From Marivivens donghaensis (lineage in GTDB: Bacteria; Pseudomonadota; Alphaproteobacteria; Rhodobacterales; Rhodobacteraceae), in NCBI RefSeq assembly GCF_030410045.1, contig NZ_JAUFRA010000006.1, positions 370,507 to 434,506 of the forward strand: a stretch of 64,000 nt of DNA, in the 5' to 3' direction. The translations under genes and the position numbers were made by a program. Under the pieces are notes generated by a model. The model had not been told where the DNA came from. It saw nothing but the letters and a program-made list of their open reading frames with translations, and did not search any database. This document shows positions 49,852 through 57,775 of this stretch, one piece after another (the stretch's first letter is position 1; each line of letters opens with the position of its first letter).

Positions 49852-51138
49852 ATGGTGCAGCGCCAGTTAACAGGGTCCCGAATTCGCGAACGGCGTGTCG
49901 ACCTTGGTATACGACAAACAGATCTGGCAAATGCGGTCGGAATATCGGCCTCCTACCTGAATTTGATCGAACACAACCGTCGCAGAATCGCGGGAAAACT
50001 GCTCAACGACCTCGCGCGGGCGATGCAAGTAGACCCATCTGCGCTGACCGAAGGGGCGGAAACGGCGCTCTTGGATCAGTTGCGCGCTTCTGCTGCGCGG
50101 GATCGGGCCGCTGGGGCAGAGGTGTCGCGGACAGAAGACTTCGCGGGCCGTTTCATCGGTTGGGCTTCGCTCGTTGTGCGTCAGGATAAGCGGATCGATG
50201 AACTAGAGGCGCGGGTCAAAGTGTTGACCGACCGACTGGCCCACGATCCTCAGCTGGCGACATCCTTGCACGAGGTGATTTCGTCAGTGACCTCGATCCG
50301 ATCTGCGGCGTCGATCCTTGTCAGTGATGACGACATTGACCGCGATTGGGAACGTCGGTTCCACCGTAATATATATGAGGACAGTCAACGTTTGGCCGAA
50401 GCCTCGCGGGCGCTTGTGTCCTACCTCGATGCGCCGAGCGAAGAGGGCACCGCGTCCCTGTCCCCTCAAGAAGAATTAGAAACCTACCTCGATGCGCAGG
50501 GGTTCCACTTGCCGTATCTTGAGGGCGATGGGGCGCCCCAACGTGCGCCGATGCTACGGTCCAAGGCGGCTTCGGCCCTCTTGTCAGATTATCGGACGCG
50601 CTACCTCGCCGATGCTGAAACAATGCCGCTGAAGGAGTTCTCGGCGGCAGCGATTGAGGTGGGTCATGATCCCGCGCTGTTGGCGGGTCGTTTTGGCGTG
50701 CCTTTGGCGGCGGCGATGCGACGGCTCGCGACTTTGCCGTCCGAAAGCGGCCATCCCGCCTTTGGCCTCGTGATCTGCGATGCGGCGGGGGCGATTACAT
50801 TGCAGCGTCAGGTTTCTGGTTTCGGCTTGCCCCGTGCGGCGGCAGCCTGTCCGCTCTGGCCACTGTTCCGCGCTTTTAGCCAACCGATGCAGCCCATTCG
50901 ACGCGACGTGCAGTTGCCGGTAGAGAGTGGCGGGCGGTTCCGTTGCTATGCGATTGCGTCCCCCGCAGGTGCCGCGAGCTTTGACGCGCCCGCAACGATG
51001 GAGGCCGTCATGCTGGTGCGGTCGGTGACACCCTCGGGCGGTCCTGCAGATCCTGTCGGCACATCCTGCCGAATTTGTCCCCGCAGTGGTTGCCGCGCCC
51101 GCCGCGAACCGTCGATCTTGAACGAGGATGCGGTTTAA
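49852..51138 (+). CDS. XRE-family regulator, short-chain fatty acyl-CoA regulator type
   Basis: A 428-residue regulator. An N-terminal XRE helix-turn-helix (residues 8-62: IRERRVDLGIRQTDLANAVGISASYLNLIEHNRRRIAGKLLNDLARAMQVD) is followed by a long ligand-sensing domain related to the RamB/PccR/ScfR group (DUF2083-like). The C-terminus bears a cysteine motif (CRICPRSGCRARREP) that recurs in this group. These proteins sense short-chain acyl-CoA and control acetate or propionate metabolism. The ATG at 49852 follows AAGGAATCACG. It is divergent from the LIV-type transporter and 75 bp upstream of a sensor-kinase operon that may also respond to short-chain acids. Confidence 0.86.
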   Translation: MVQRQLTGSRIRERRVDLGIRQTDLANAVGISASYLNLIEHNRRRIAGKLLNDLARAMQVDPSALTEGAETALLDQLRASAARDRAAGAEVSRTEDFAGRFIGWASLVVRQDKRIDELEARVKVLTDRLAHDPQLATSLHEVISSVTSIRSAASILVSDDDIDRDWERRFHRNIYEDSQRLAEASRALVSYLDAPSEEGTASLSPQEELETYLDAQGFHLPYLEGDGAPQRAPMLRSKAASALLSDYRTRYLADAETMPLKEFSAAAIEVGHDPALLAGRFGVPLAAAMRRLATLPSESGHPAFGLVICDAAGAITLQRQVSGFGLPRAAAACPLWPLFRAFSQPMQPIRRDVQLPVESGGRFRCYAIASPAGAASFDAPATMEAVMLVRSVTPSGGPADPVGTSCRICPRSGCRARREPSILNEDAV

Positions 51139-51213
51139 CAATCACAGCTTTGACAGTGGCGCCTATTACGGTGATAGTCAGGCGGAAACCGACGTCTTGG
51201 GAGGGGCTGAGGA

Positions 51214-51582
51214 ATGGCAAAACGGGTTTTGGTCATCGAAGATGAACCGAACATCATTGAAGCGATCAGCTTTATCCTGTCGCGAGACGGGTGGACCGTG
51301 CATACCCATTCCGATGGTGAAACCGCCAACGAACGGATCACCGCGACACCGCCCGACTTGATCATTCTGGATGTGATGCTGCCTGGCAAAAGCGGCTTTG
51401 ACATTCTGCGCGACCTGCGCGAGTCCCCCCAAACCACAGACTTGCCCGTTCTGATGCTGACCGCGCGGGGCCAAACCCGCGACCGCGAAATGGCTGAACG
51501 GCTCGGAGTGACGCAATTCATGACCAAACCGTTTTCGAACGCTGAAGTTCTGGAAAGCGTGCGCGCCTTGGTGCGTGACTAA
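51214..51582 (+). CDS. Single-domain response regulator
   Basis: A 122-residue CheY-like receiver domain with no output domain. The phosphoacceptor is D53 in LIILDVMLPGKSG, the acidic pocket is E9-D10-E11, the switch T is in MLTARG, and the lysine in MTKPF is conserved. It is the likely partner of the transporter-like histidine kinase two genes downstream. Because it has no DNA-binding region it must act through protein contact or pass the phosphate on. The ATG at 51214 follows GGGAGGGGCTGAGGA. Confidence 0.92.
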   Translation: MAKRVLVIEDEPNIIEAISFILSRDGWTVHTHSDGETANERITATPPDLIILDVMLPGKSGFDILRDLRESPQTTDLPVLMLTARGQTRDREMAERLGVTQFMTKPFSNAEVLESVRALVRD

Positions 51583-51587
51583 GCGCG

Positions 51588-51836
51588 ATGGCGCGGCCTA
51601 CCAAAAATACCTTTCTCGAACGCGCAGGATATCGCCGCCGCCGTATGCGTGACGTGGCGCGTGTGCTGCCGGTTCTAATCGGGATTCTTTTCTGTATTCC
51701 GCTATTGTGGGACCGAAATGGCGAACTAGGCACAGCGGATGCGCTGATCTATCTCTTTACGGTCTGGTTCTGCGCTCTGGGCGTTTCGGCGGGGATCGCC
51801 CGATTTCTGGCCACTGATCGGAGCGATGATCGCTGA
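51588..51836 (+). CDS. Small two-segment membrane protein between regulator and sensor kinase
   Basis: An 82-residue protein. A basic N-terminus (RPTKNTFLERAGYRRRRMRDVARV) precedes two likely membrane helices (LPVLIGILFCIPLL and ALIYLFTVWFCALGVSAGIARFL). It overlaps the next gene by one base and starts 6 bp after the response regulator, so the three form a coupled operon. Its size and place resemble the small subunits (DUF4212 type) that accompany acetate/solute symporters, but I do not see a clear family motif. A role as accessory subunit of the transporter-like sensor is inference. Confidence 0.75.
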   Translation: MARPTKNTFLERAGYRRRRMRDVARVLPVLIGILFCIPLLWDRNGELGTADALIYLFTVWFCALGVSAGIARFLATDRSDDR

Positions 51837-54523
51837 TGGTGTCGTTTAACCTCCTGCTGGCTGTGGCGCTCGCCTATGTCGCGTTCCTTTTCGTCATCGC
51901 CTTTGCCGCCGAACGAAGCGCGGAAAAGGGGTCGGGCGCGTGGCTGCGGTCACCGTGGATCTATACGCTCTCCCTGTCGATCTATTGCACGGCTTGGACG
52001 TTTTACGGCGCGGTGGGCTATGCGGCGCGGTCGGGGCTAGAGTATCTGACGATCTACCTCGGCCCGACGGTTGTGATGATCGGCTGGTGGTGGGTTCTTC
52101 GCAAATTGGTGCGGATCGGACGCAGCCAGCGGATCACATCAATTGCAGACCTCGTGTCATCGCGGTTCGGGAAATCGACCGCGCTGGGCGTGATGGTGAC
52201 GCTGTTGATGGTGGTGGCCGCCACGCCCTACCTCGCGCTGCAGCTCCAGTCTGTCACACTGTCGTTCGCAGTCTTCGCCGATGCGGCGGGCGACAGTTGG
52301 TTGAGCGAAGACCTCACCCGCTCCGCCCTATGGGTCGCCTTGGGCCTTGCCGTGTTTACGATTATCTTTGGTACGCGGAACCTTGATGCGAACGAACGTC
52401 ACCACGGGATCGTGATGGCGATCGCGGTCGAAGCGGTGGTGAAACTCTGCGCCTTGGTCGCGGTTGGGGTCTTTGTGGTCTGGGGCGTTGCGGGCGGCTT
52501 TGGCCCGATGATCGACCTGATCGACACATCTGACATCGCGCAATGGCAGCAATCCAGCGGCCGCTGGGTGGGCCTGACGTTCCTCTCAGGCGCTGCATTT
52601 CTGACCCTGCCGCGTATGTTTCAGGTTCTGGTCGTCGAAAACGCCGATGAAAAGAACCTGATCACCGCCAGTTGGGCCTTTCCTCTCTACCTCCTGACGA
52701 TGAGCCTTTTCGTCGTGCCGATTGCGGTGGTGGGTCTGAAAATCCTGCCTGAGGGGTCCAACCCCGACTTGTTCGTTCTGACCATCCCGCTGAGCCAAGG
52801 GCTCGACGGCTTGGCGATCTTCTCGTTCCTTGGCGGGTTCTCGTCCGCGACCTCAATGGTGATTGTGGCAACGATCGCGCTGGCGACGATGATTTCGAAC
52901 CACATCGTGACGCCGCTCTGGCTTTCGTCCAAAGGGCCGGGGGCGGTGGTCTCTGGCGATATCCGTCAGTTGGTGATCGGCGCGCGCCGCCTGTCCATCG
53001 CGGGTGTTCTGCTGCTCGGTTACATTTACTTCCGTCTTTCGGGTGGCGGTGAAGCACTCGCCGCCATCGGTCTGATCTCATTCGCAGGCGTCGTGCAGGT
53101 GCTCCCCGCGATGATCGGCGGGATTTTCTGGCGTGGTGCGACCCGTTGGGGCGCAGTGGCAGGCATCACCGTTGGCTTTGTCATCTGGGCATGGTCACTG
53201 TTCCTGCCCTCCTTTGGGCCTGATGGCATCCTGCCACAAACTGTCATTGATCATGGGCCGTTCGGGATTGCGGCGCTCCGTCCGCAGGCGCTCTTTGGGA
53301 TCACGGAAATCGACCCGTTGATCCATGCGCTGATGTGGTCGATGCTGCTCAATTCTGTCGCGTTCTTCTTTGGCTCTGTCTTGACCTTCCCGCAGCCGTT
53401 GGAGCGGTTGCAGGGCGCGCAATTCGTCAACATCTTTGAGCACTCCGAAGGGGCGCGGGCGTGGACGACCTCAACGGCTGAGGCCGAAGATTTGTTGATT
53501 ATGGCGCAGCGTATCCTTGGTTCGAACGAGGCGCAGGTTCTGTTCCAGCAAGAGGCGCAGCGGCAGGGTAAGGCGGGCTATCTGCCCGAGGTGACGCCAG
53601 AGTTCGTCCAAAACCTAGAGCGGGAATTGGCAGGGTCGGTGGGGGCCGCAACAGCCCACGCGATGGTTGGTCAATTCATCCAAGGTGCGTCCGTGTCCGT
53701 TGAGGACCTGATCGCCGTGGCGGACGAGGCTGCGCAGATCATGGAATATTCCAACCGACTGGAGCAAAAGTCGGCAGAGCAAGAGCGCACCGCCCGCCAG
53801 CTGCGCGATGCCAATGAAAAGCTCACCCAATTGTCGATCCAGAAGGACGCCTTCCTATCCCAGATCAGCCACGAACTGCGGACGCCGATGACCTCGATCC
53901 GATCCTTCTCTGAAATCCTGCGCGAAGGCGGAATGTCAGACGATGAACTGTCGAAATATTCGGGCATCATCCATGATGAGGCGATGCGGTTGACCCGCTT
54001 GCTCGATGACCTTCTGGACCTCAGCGTGTTGGAAAACGGTCAGGTGACGCTGAACATGGCGCAAGGCAACCTTAAGACAGTCATTGATCGCGCGGTTTCG
54101 GCGACGGCGCATAGCCCCACGGCGATCACGGTGAAACGGCGCGATGGCGAAGAGACCATTCCGCTCTACACCGATCTGGATCGTCTGACGCAGGTGTTCA
54201 TCAATCTCATCGCAAACGCTGGGAAATACTGCGATGCAAAGCGTCCTGTTCTGCGAATTGAACCGCGCAAGGTCGCGGGCGAATGGGTCGTTGATTTCAT
54301 CGACAACGGCGCGGGGATCACCAAAGAGAACCAACAGGTAATCTTTGAGAAGTTCTCGCGGCTCTCCGATCATCGCAAAGCAGGCGGTGCGGGCCTCGGC
54401 CTCGCCATTTGTCGCGAGATTATGACCCGCTTGGGTGGTACAATCACTTACCTTCCGGGGCAGGGTGGTGCTGCGTTTCGTGTCGTTTTGCCAGCCGCCG
54501 TTAACCCCGCGCTAACACGTTGA
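51836..54523 (+). CDS. Sodium:solute symporter-histidine kinase fusion (CbrA/CrbS-like)
   Basis: An 895-residue sensor. The first ~550 residues are a complete SLC5/SSS transporter domain with 12-13 membrane helices (AWTFYGAVGYAARSGLEYLTIYLGPT). A STAC-like linker follows (LIMAQRILGSNEAQVLF to VGQFIQGASVSVEDLIAVADEA), then a coiled segment. The kinase core has H679 in FLSQISHELRTPMTS, an N-box with NLIANAGKY, and glycine boxes DNGAGI and GGAGLGLAICREIM. No PAS domain is present, unlike CbrA. The architecture suggests solute uptake or binding coupled to phosphorylation of the receiver encoded upstream. CrbS/CrbR-type pairs control acetate use. It starts inside the stop of the small membrane protein. 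Confidence 0.93.
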   Translation: MVSFNLLLAVALAYVAFLFVIAFAAERSAEKGSGAWLRSPWIYTLSLSIYCTAWTFYGAVGYAARSGLEYLTIYLGPTVVMIGWWWVLRKLVRIGRSQRITSIADLVSSRFGKSTALGVMVTLLMVVAATPYLALQLQSVTLSFAVFADAAGDSWLSEDLTRSALWVALGLAVFTIIFGTRNLDANERHHGIVMAIAVEAVVKLCALVAVGVFVVWGVAGGFGPMIDLIDTSDIAQWQQSSGRWVGLTFLSGAAFLTLPRMFQVLVVENADEKNLITASWAFPLYLLTMSLFVVPIAVVGLKILPEGSNPDLFVLTIPLSQGLDGLAIFSFLGGFSSATSMVIVATIALATMISNHIVTPLWLSSKGPGAVVSGDIRQLVIGARRLSIAGVLLLGYIYFRLSGGGEALAAIGLISFAGVVQVLPAMIGGIFWRGATRWGAVAGITVGFVIWAWSLFLPSFGPDGILPQTVIDHGPFGIAALRPQALFGITEIDPLIHALMWSMLLNSVAFFFGSVLTFPQPLERLQGAQFVNIFEHSEGARAWTTSTAEAEDLLIMAQRILGSNEAQVLFQQEAQRQGKAGYLPEVTPEFVQNLERELAGSVGAATAHAMVGQFIQGASVSVEDLIAVADEAAQIMEYSNRLEQKSAEQERTARQLRDANEKLTQLSIQKDAFLSQISHELRTPMTSIRSFSEILREGGMSDDELSKYSGIIHDEAMRLTRLLDDLLDLSVLENGQVTLNMAQGNLKTVIDRAVSATAHSPTAITVKRRDGEETIPLYTDLDRLTQVFINLIANAGKYCDAKRPVLRIEPRKVAGEWVVDFIDNGAGITKENQQVIFEKFSRLSDHRKAGGAGLGLAICREIMTRLGGTITYLPGQGGAAFRVVLPAAVNPALTR

Positions 54524-54542
54524 GGGATAATGTCGGCGGGCC

Positions 54543-55466
54543 ATGGATACGCCCGTCTTACACCGCATGTTACGCAAGCCCCCCGATGCACCAGTTGGGA
54601 CGCCCGACCGCGCCTTGCGGTTGGCGGTCGTGCGGGCCTATGATCGGGTGTTTGGTGTTCCTGTGTCCGTCGATGTTGCGTTGTCCGAGGTTGATGTGGA
54701 CGACCTCGCGGCGTCACTCTCCAACGGGGTAATCATCGGGCTCGACCGTGGGATCGCTGTGGGGCTGTTGGCCTGTGATCCAACGCTCGTCGCGGCGCTG
54801 ACGCAGATACAGACCATTGGTCGTGTGGTGGATCGTGAGACGGCAGCGCGTCCAATGACCGCCACAGATCGCGCGTTGTGTTTGCCGTTCTTGGCCACCT
54901 GTTTTGATCACCTTATGGGAGGCTTGGCGGACACCGATCTGGTCGACTGGCTCACGGCGGTGACGATCGGCGCATCGATCCCCACACCGCGTCAGGTGCC
55001 TATGATATTGGCCGCGACGACCTATAGGGTGGTGCGGTTCGCGGTTAGATTTGGCGACACTTCCCGCGCGGCTGAGTTGGTGGTTGCGCTGCCTCCAGCG
55101 CCGAAACCGCAGGCCAAAGAACCGTCGACCCAATGGTCCAATAACTTGCGTCAGTCGGTTCTAGATACTCACGCGCAACTGAACGGCATTCTCGCACGGA
55201 TTTCGCTGCCGCTAGCGCAGGTCGAAGGTTTGTCTGTGGGGGATGTTGTGCCGCTTTACGGGGCGACGGTCGGTTCTGTGCGTCTGGAAGGGCCAGATGG
55301 AACCTGTGTCGCCATGGGCCGTTTGGGCCAGATGGCGGGGCAACGGGCCGTGCGGATTGAACCCGCGCAGCCCGCGCAATTGTCAGAGGTGACGGTGGCA
55401 GAACCGCCCCGTCAGGCCGCGCCCTTACCCCTCAGCAAGGCCATCGATACGGGCGGCGAGACCTGA
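54543..55466 (+). CDS. FliM/FliN-like flagellar switch (SpoA) domain protein
   Basis: A 307-residue protein. Residues 1-140 are a weakly conserved FliM-like N-terminal region (VLHRMLRKPPDAPVGTPDRALRLAVVRAYDRVFG). A linker follows, and the C-terminal 75 residues are a SpoA/FliN domain (HAQLNGILARISLPLAQVEGLSVGDVVPLYGATVGSVRLEGPDGTCVAMGRLGQMAGQRAVRI). In Rhodobacterales such proteins are annotated as FliM/FliN-family flagellar motor proteins. No other flagellar gene is in the window. The last 42 bp overlap the convergent DUF442 gene. A role in the motor switch is likely but not shown. Confidence 0.75.
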   Translation: MDTPVLHRMLRKPPDAPVGTPDRALRLAVVRAYDRVFGVPVSVDVALSEVDVDDLAASLSNGVIIGLDRGIAVGLLACDPTLVAALTQIQTIGRVVDRETAARPMTATDRALCLPFLATCFDHLMGGLADTDLVDWLTAVTIGASIPTPRQVPMILAATTYRVVRFAVRFGDTSRAAELVVALPPAPKPQAKEPSTQWSNNLRQSVLDTHAQLNGILARISLPLAQVEGLSVGDVVPLYGATVGSVRLEGPDGTCVAMGRLGQMAGQRAVRIEPAQPAQLSEVTVAEPPRQAAPLPLSKAIDTGGET

Positions 55467-55850
55467 GAGGTCATAGCCCGCACGTGCAGTCGCGTTGATG
55501 ATCGCTTCGGTCGGCATTTTGCCTGCCATACCCAAGGACCAAACGATCGACGACCGTGTGCCCGATGCGCAATAGGCCAGCACAGGCCCACCAGCGGAGT
55601 CGATGGTCGCCATCTGCAACGCGACCATGTCCATGTTCAGCCCTGCGTGGGTGACGGGGTTGACCAAATAGGTCAATCCTGCGCCCTCAACGGCGATCTT
55701 CATCGCGTCAGACTGCCACTCCGGCGGGATCTCCGAATCGGGGCGGTTATTGATAACCGCCACGAACCCTGCCGCTTTGATCGCGTCGAGGTCTTCGGGG
55801 GTGATTTGCGGGGTCACAGCATAGCTGTCAGTGATCGTGCGTATATCCAT
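55425..55850 (-). CDS. DUF442 (TIGR01244) sulfurtransferase-like protein, stand-alone
   Basis: A 141-residue protein matching the N-terminal domain of the fusion at 16527-18200. The active loop is C94-A-S-G-T-R99, with the cysteine at the same residue number as in the fusion. The N-terminus MDIRTITDSYAVTPQITPEDLDAIKAAGFVAVINNRPD parallels the fusion's MDIKDINKRISVSPQITAADVKAIADAGFRAIICNRPD. It probably carries sulfane sulfur as a persulfide or hydrolyses a phospho- or thio-ester. It lies 9 bp downstream of two YeeE/YedE genes in the BigR-like regulated operon. Confidence 0.88.
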   Translation of the reverse strand: MDIRTITDSYAVTPQITPEDLDAIKAAGFVAVINNRPDSEIPPEWQSDAMKIAVEGAGLTYLVNPVTHAGLNMDMVALQMATIDSAGGPVLAYCASGTRSSIVWSLGMAGKMPTEAIINATARAGYDLSGLAARIDGLAEG

Positions 55851-55859
55851 AGCGCAGGA

Positions 55860-56291
55860 TTAAACCGCCGGAGCGGCTCCGTCCAGACGTGCTTTGATCG
55901 AAGGTGCGAACCACATGCCTGCGCCCATCGCGAGGACGAAAACTGTACCCTGAATGCCACCATAATAGAGCGAAGCAATCGACGGACCGGGGCAAAGGCC
56001 GACCAGACCCCAGCCGAATCCGAACAGAGTGGACCCGAGGACGAGGTTGCGACCGATCACCGGATTCGGTTTCGGCGGGAACATACCCCCCAAGGCGGGC
56101 ATACGCCCTTCGGTCCAACGCCACGCAAAGAACATCGGAATGATCGCGCCACCCATCACAAAGGCAAGCGTCGGGTCCCATTCGCCGAACACGTCGAGCC
56201 AGCCTTGGACCTTACGGGTGTCGGTCATGCCAGAAACGAAAAGGCCAGCACCAAAGAGGCCGCCAGAAATCGCGGAAAAGAGATTGCGCAT
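55860..56291 (-). CDS. YeeE/YedE-family (DUF6691-like) membrane protein
   Basis: A 143-residue membrane protein with about four helices. It carries the family cysteine-glycine pattern GFGWGLVGLCPGPSIASL and the start MRNLFSAISGGLFGAGLFVSGMTD. In the YeeE/YedE family (TsuA, PmpB) conserved cysteines guide thiosulfate or other sulfur compounds across the membrane. Here two half-size proteins replace one full-length channel and may pair. The start ATG shares a base with the stop of the upstream gene, so they are coupled. Confidence 0.85.
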   Translation of the reverse strand: MRNLFSAISGGLFGAGLFVSGMTDTRKVQGWLDVFGEWDPTLAFVMGGAIIPMFFAWRWTEGRMPALGGMFPPKPNPVIGRNLVLGSTLFGFGWGLVGLCPGPSIASLYYGGIQGTVFVLAMGAGMWFAPSIKARLDGAAPAV

Positions 56292-56734
56292 TACACCCAC
56301 CCCAGCAAATGTTTGAACAGGATCACGCCAAAGCCGCCTGCGACGATGTAAAAGACGGTGGCAACGATGCCACGCAGCGACAGGCGGGAGATACCGCAGA
56401 CGCCATGGCCCGAGGTGCATCCATTCGCGATCCGAGTGCCGACGCCGACCAAGAGGCCAGCCACGACGACCGCCCAGAGGTTTTCGGTGGCATAGGTTTG
56501 TGCAGGGCCGTCACCTTGTAGGTTGCCAAAGAGGAGGGCGAGCACGGTCGGGACACCGAAAAGGCCAGCAAGGAACCACGCGCGTTCGGCCTTTTGGCTG
56601 CCTGCGCTGCCGTCAACGATTCCACCGATGATGCCCGATGCCCCCATGATGCGCCCGTTCACCAAAAGGTATACGGCACCGCCCAATCCAATGAGCACAC
56701 CTCCGGCAAGGCCGAAGATCCATTCAATCTGCAT
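56291..56734 (-). CDS. YeeE/YedE-family membrane protein, first half
   Basis: A 147-residue membrane protein with four predicted helices. It has the pattern GRIMGASGIIGGIVDG and the cysteine motif RIANGCTSGHGVCGISRLS, the classic YeeE/YedE sulfur-transport loop (N-G-C-T-S-G-H-x-x-C-G). It would pair with the downstream half to form a sulfur-compound channel as in PmpA/PmpB. The ATG at 56734 follows ACAGGACAAAAAAT. It is the first gene of the minus-strand operon and is divergent from the ArsR-type repressor. Confidence 0.9.
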   Translation of the reverse strand: MQIEWIFGLAGGVLIGLGGAVYLLVNGRIMGASGIIGGIVDGSAGSQKAERAWFLAGLFGVPTVLALLFGNLQGDGPAQTYATENLWAVVVAGLLVGVGTRIANGCTSGHGVCGISRLSLRGIVATVFYIVAGGFGVILFKHLLGWV

Positions 56735-56974
56735 ATTTTTTGTCCTGTTTAGTTCCCAAGAGTTGGCGAGAGTGGGCAAACGACCCATTTACACATAAGG
56801 AACGACACCTTTCAGCGTCGTTATATTTGAAATACAATGTGTTTCGCGTTATCTGCGTTACAATCGCGGACGAAGCCGAACCTTTGGCGTATTGGACATT
56901 GCAGCGGTCCTGACCAGATTCTTTGCTAGCTCGTCTGGCACTGAAAATAGAGCACTGGTCACGTATTGCAATAG

Positions 56975-56995
56975 TTTAATATGTGGGTTATTAAA
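56975..56995. promoter_or_regulatory. Palindrome before the ArsR-type repressor, candidate operator
   Basis: TTTAATA and TATTAAA flank 7 bp, ending 14 bp before the repressor ATG. Placement fits autoregulation. Its sequence does not repeat the palindromes at the other sulfur locus. Confidence 0.45.
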
Positions 56996-57009
56996 TTTAT
57001 GAGGACGTA

Positions 57010-57333
57010 ATGGACGATCTGGCAATCACGGCGGAGGCCATGGATAAGGCAGCAGACGAAGCAGCAGAAGTGATGAAGGTTCTTTCGAACCCCGCTCGCT
57101 TGCGTATTCTTTGCGCTCTTCTTCCCGGAGAGCGGTGTGTTGGCGAGCTCGAAGAGATGCTCGGTGCGTCGCAGTCCTATGTGTCGGGTCAGTTGGCACG
57201 TATGCGGTCCGAGGGCTTGGTCTCTTGCGATCGTGAAGGCCGCACCATTCGTTACCGTTTGGCGGACCCGCGCGTTGGTCCGATCCTGGAACGTCTGTAC
57301 GAAGTCTTCTGTCCGGTTCCTGCCGCACATTGA
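57010..57333 (+). CDS. ArsR-family repressor, BigR/SqrR-like
   Basis: A 107-residue winged-helix regulator. The helix-turn-helix is ARLRILCALLPGERCVGELEEMLGASQSYVSGQLARMRSEGLV. Cysteines are at 35, 43, 73 and 101. C43 (in GERCVGEL) and C101 (in EVFCPV) match the pair that BigR and SqrR link by a di- to tetrasulfide when persulfides appear, which lifts repression. It is divergent from the YeeE-YeeE-DUF442 operon. It may also control the SQR/persulfide dioxygenase locus 37 kb away. The ATG at 57010 follows ATGAGGACGTA. Confidence 0.9.
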   Translation: MDDLAITAEAMDKAADEAAEVMKVLSNPARLRILCALLPGERCVGELEEMLGASQSYVSGQLARMRSEGLVSCDREGRTIRYRLADPRVGPILERLYEVFCPVPAAH

Positions 57334-57419
57334 CGTGTGTCATGGCGCGGTAATCCGCGCGGCGTTACCTTGGGTCATACAGCGGGGCAGTCCCGCTGAC
57401 CGACCCAAGAGGAGCGGAC

Positions 57420-57632
57420 ATGACACAGCACGAACTCGAAGCAAAACTCTACGCCATCCTTGACGACATGCAGCGCGATGCCGCGCATCGGCATCGGCTT
57501 CAGCCCGAATATCATGCGATCCTAAAACAAATGTCGAACGAAGGCGTCCCTGTTCCGCCACGTCTACAGGATCTGGATATGCGCCTGATCGACGAAGCCG
57601 TCGAAGCCCAATTCGACAATATGCCGATCTAG
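57420..57632 (+). CDS. Small protein of unknown function (70 aa)
   Basis: A 70-residue acidic, helix-rich protein (MTQHELEAKLYAILDDMQRDAAHRHRLQPEYHAILKQM...). The ATG at 57420 has an excellent ribosome site (AAGAGGAGCGGAC). No signal peptide, membrane segment or recognised motif is seen. It is separate from the ArsR gene by 86 bp and from the next gene by 143 bp. Codon use is like its neighbours, so it is probably translated. Confidence 0.65.
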   Translation: MTQHELEAKLYAILDDMQRDAAHRHRLQPEYHAILKQMSNEGVPVPPRLQDLDMRLIDEAVEAQFDNMPI

Positions 57633-57775
57633 GATGTGGCGCTGAGGCGACGAAAAAAGCGTGAATTCCTGCGAAATGCCTGTTTTTACACCTGAAACGG
57701 CGGCAAAGGCTTGCTCTTTGCCTCTGCGCGGGCCCAAAGTCTGGCAGAGCAGTCGGTGAGTAGGACTTGGGCAGT

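Noticed and set aside
19206..57009. A shared operator sequence at the two sulfur loci
   Set aside because: The palindromes at 19206, 19274 and 56975 have different sequences. Only a loose ATTTGAA...AATGT resemblance with 56820-56850 is visible, with different spacing.
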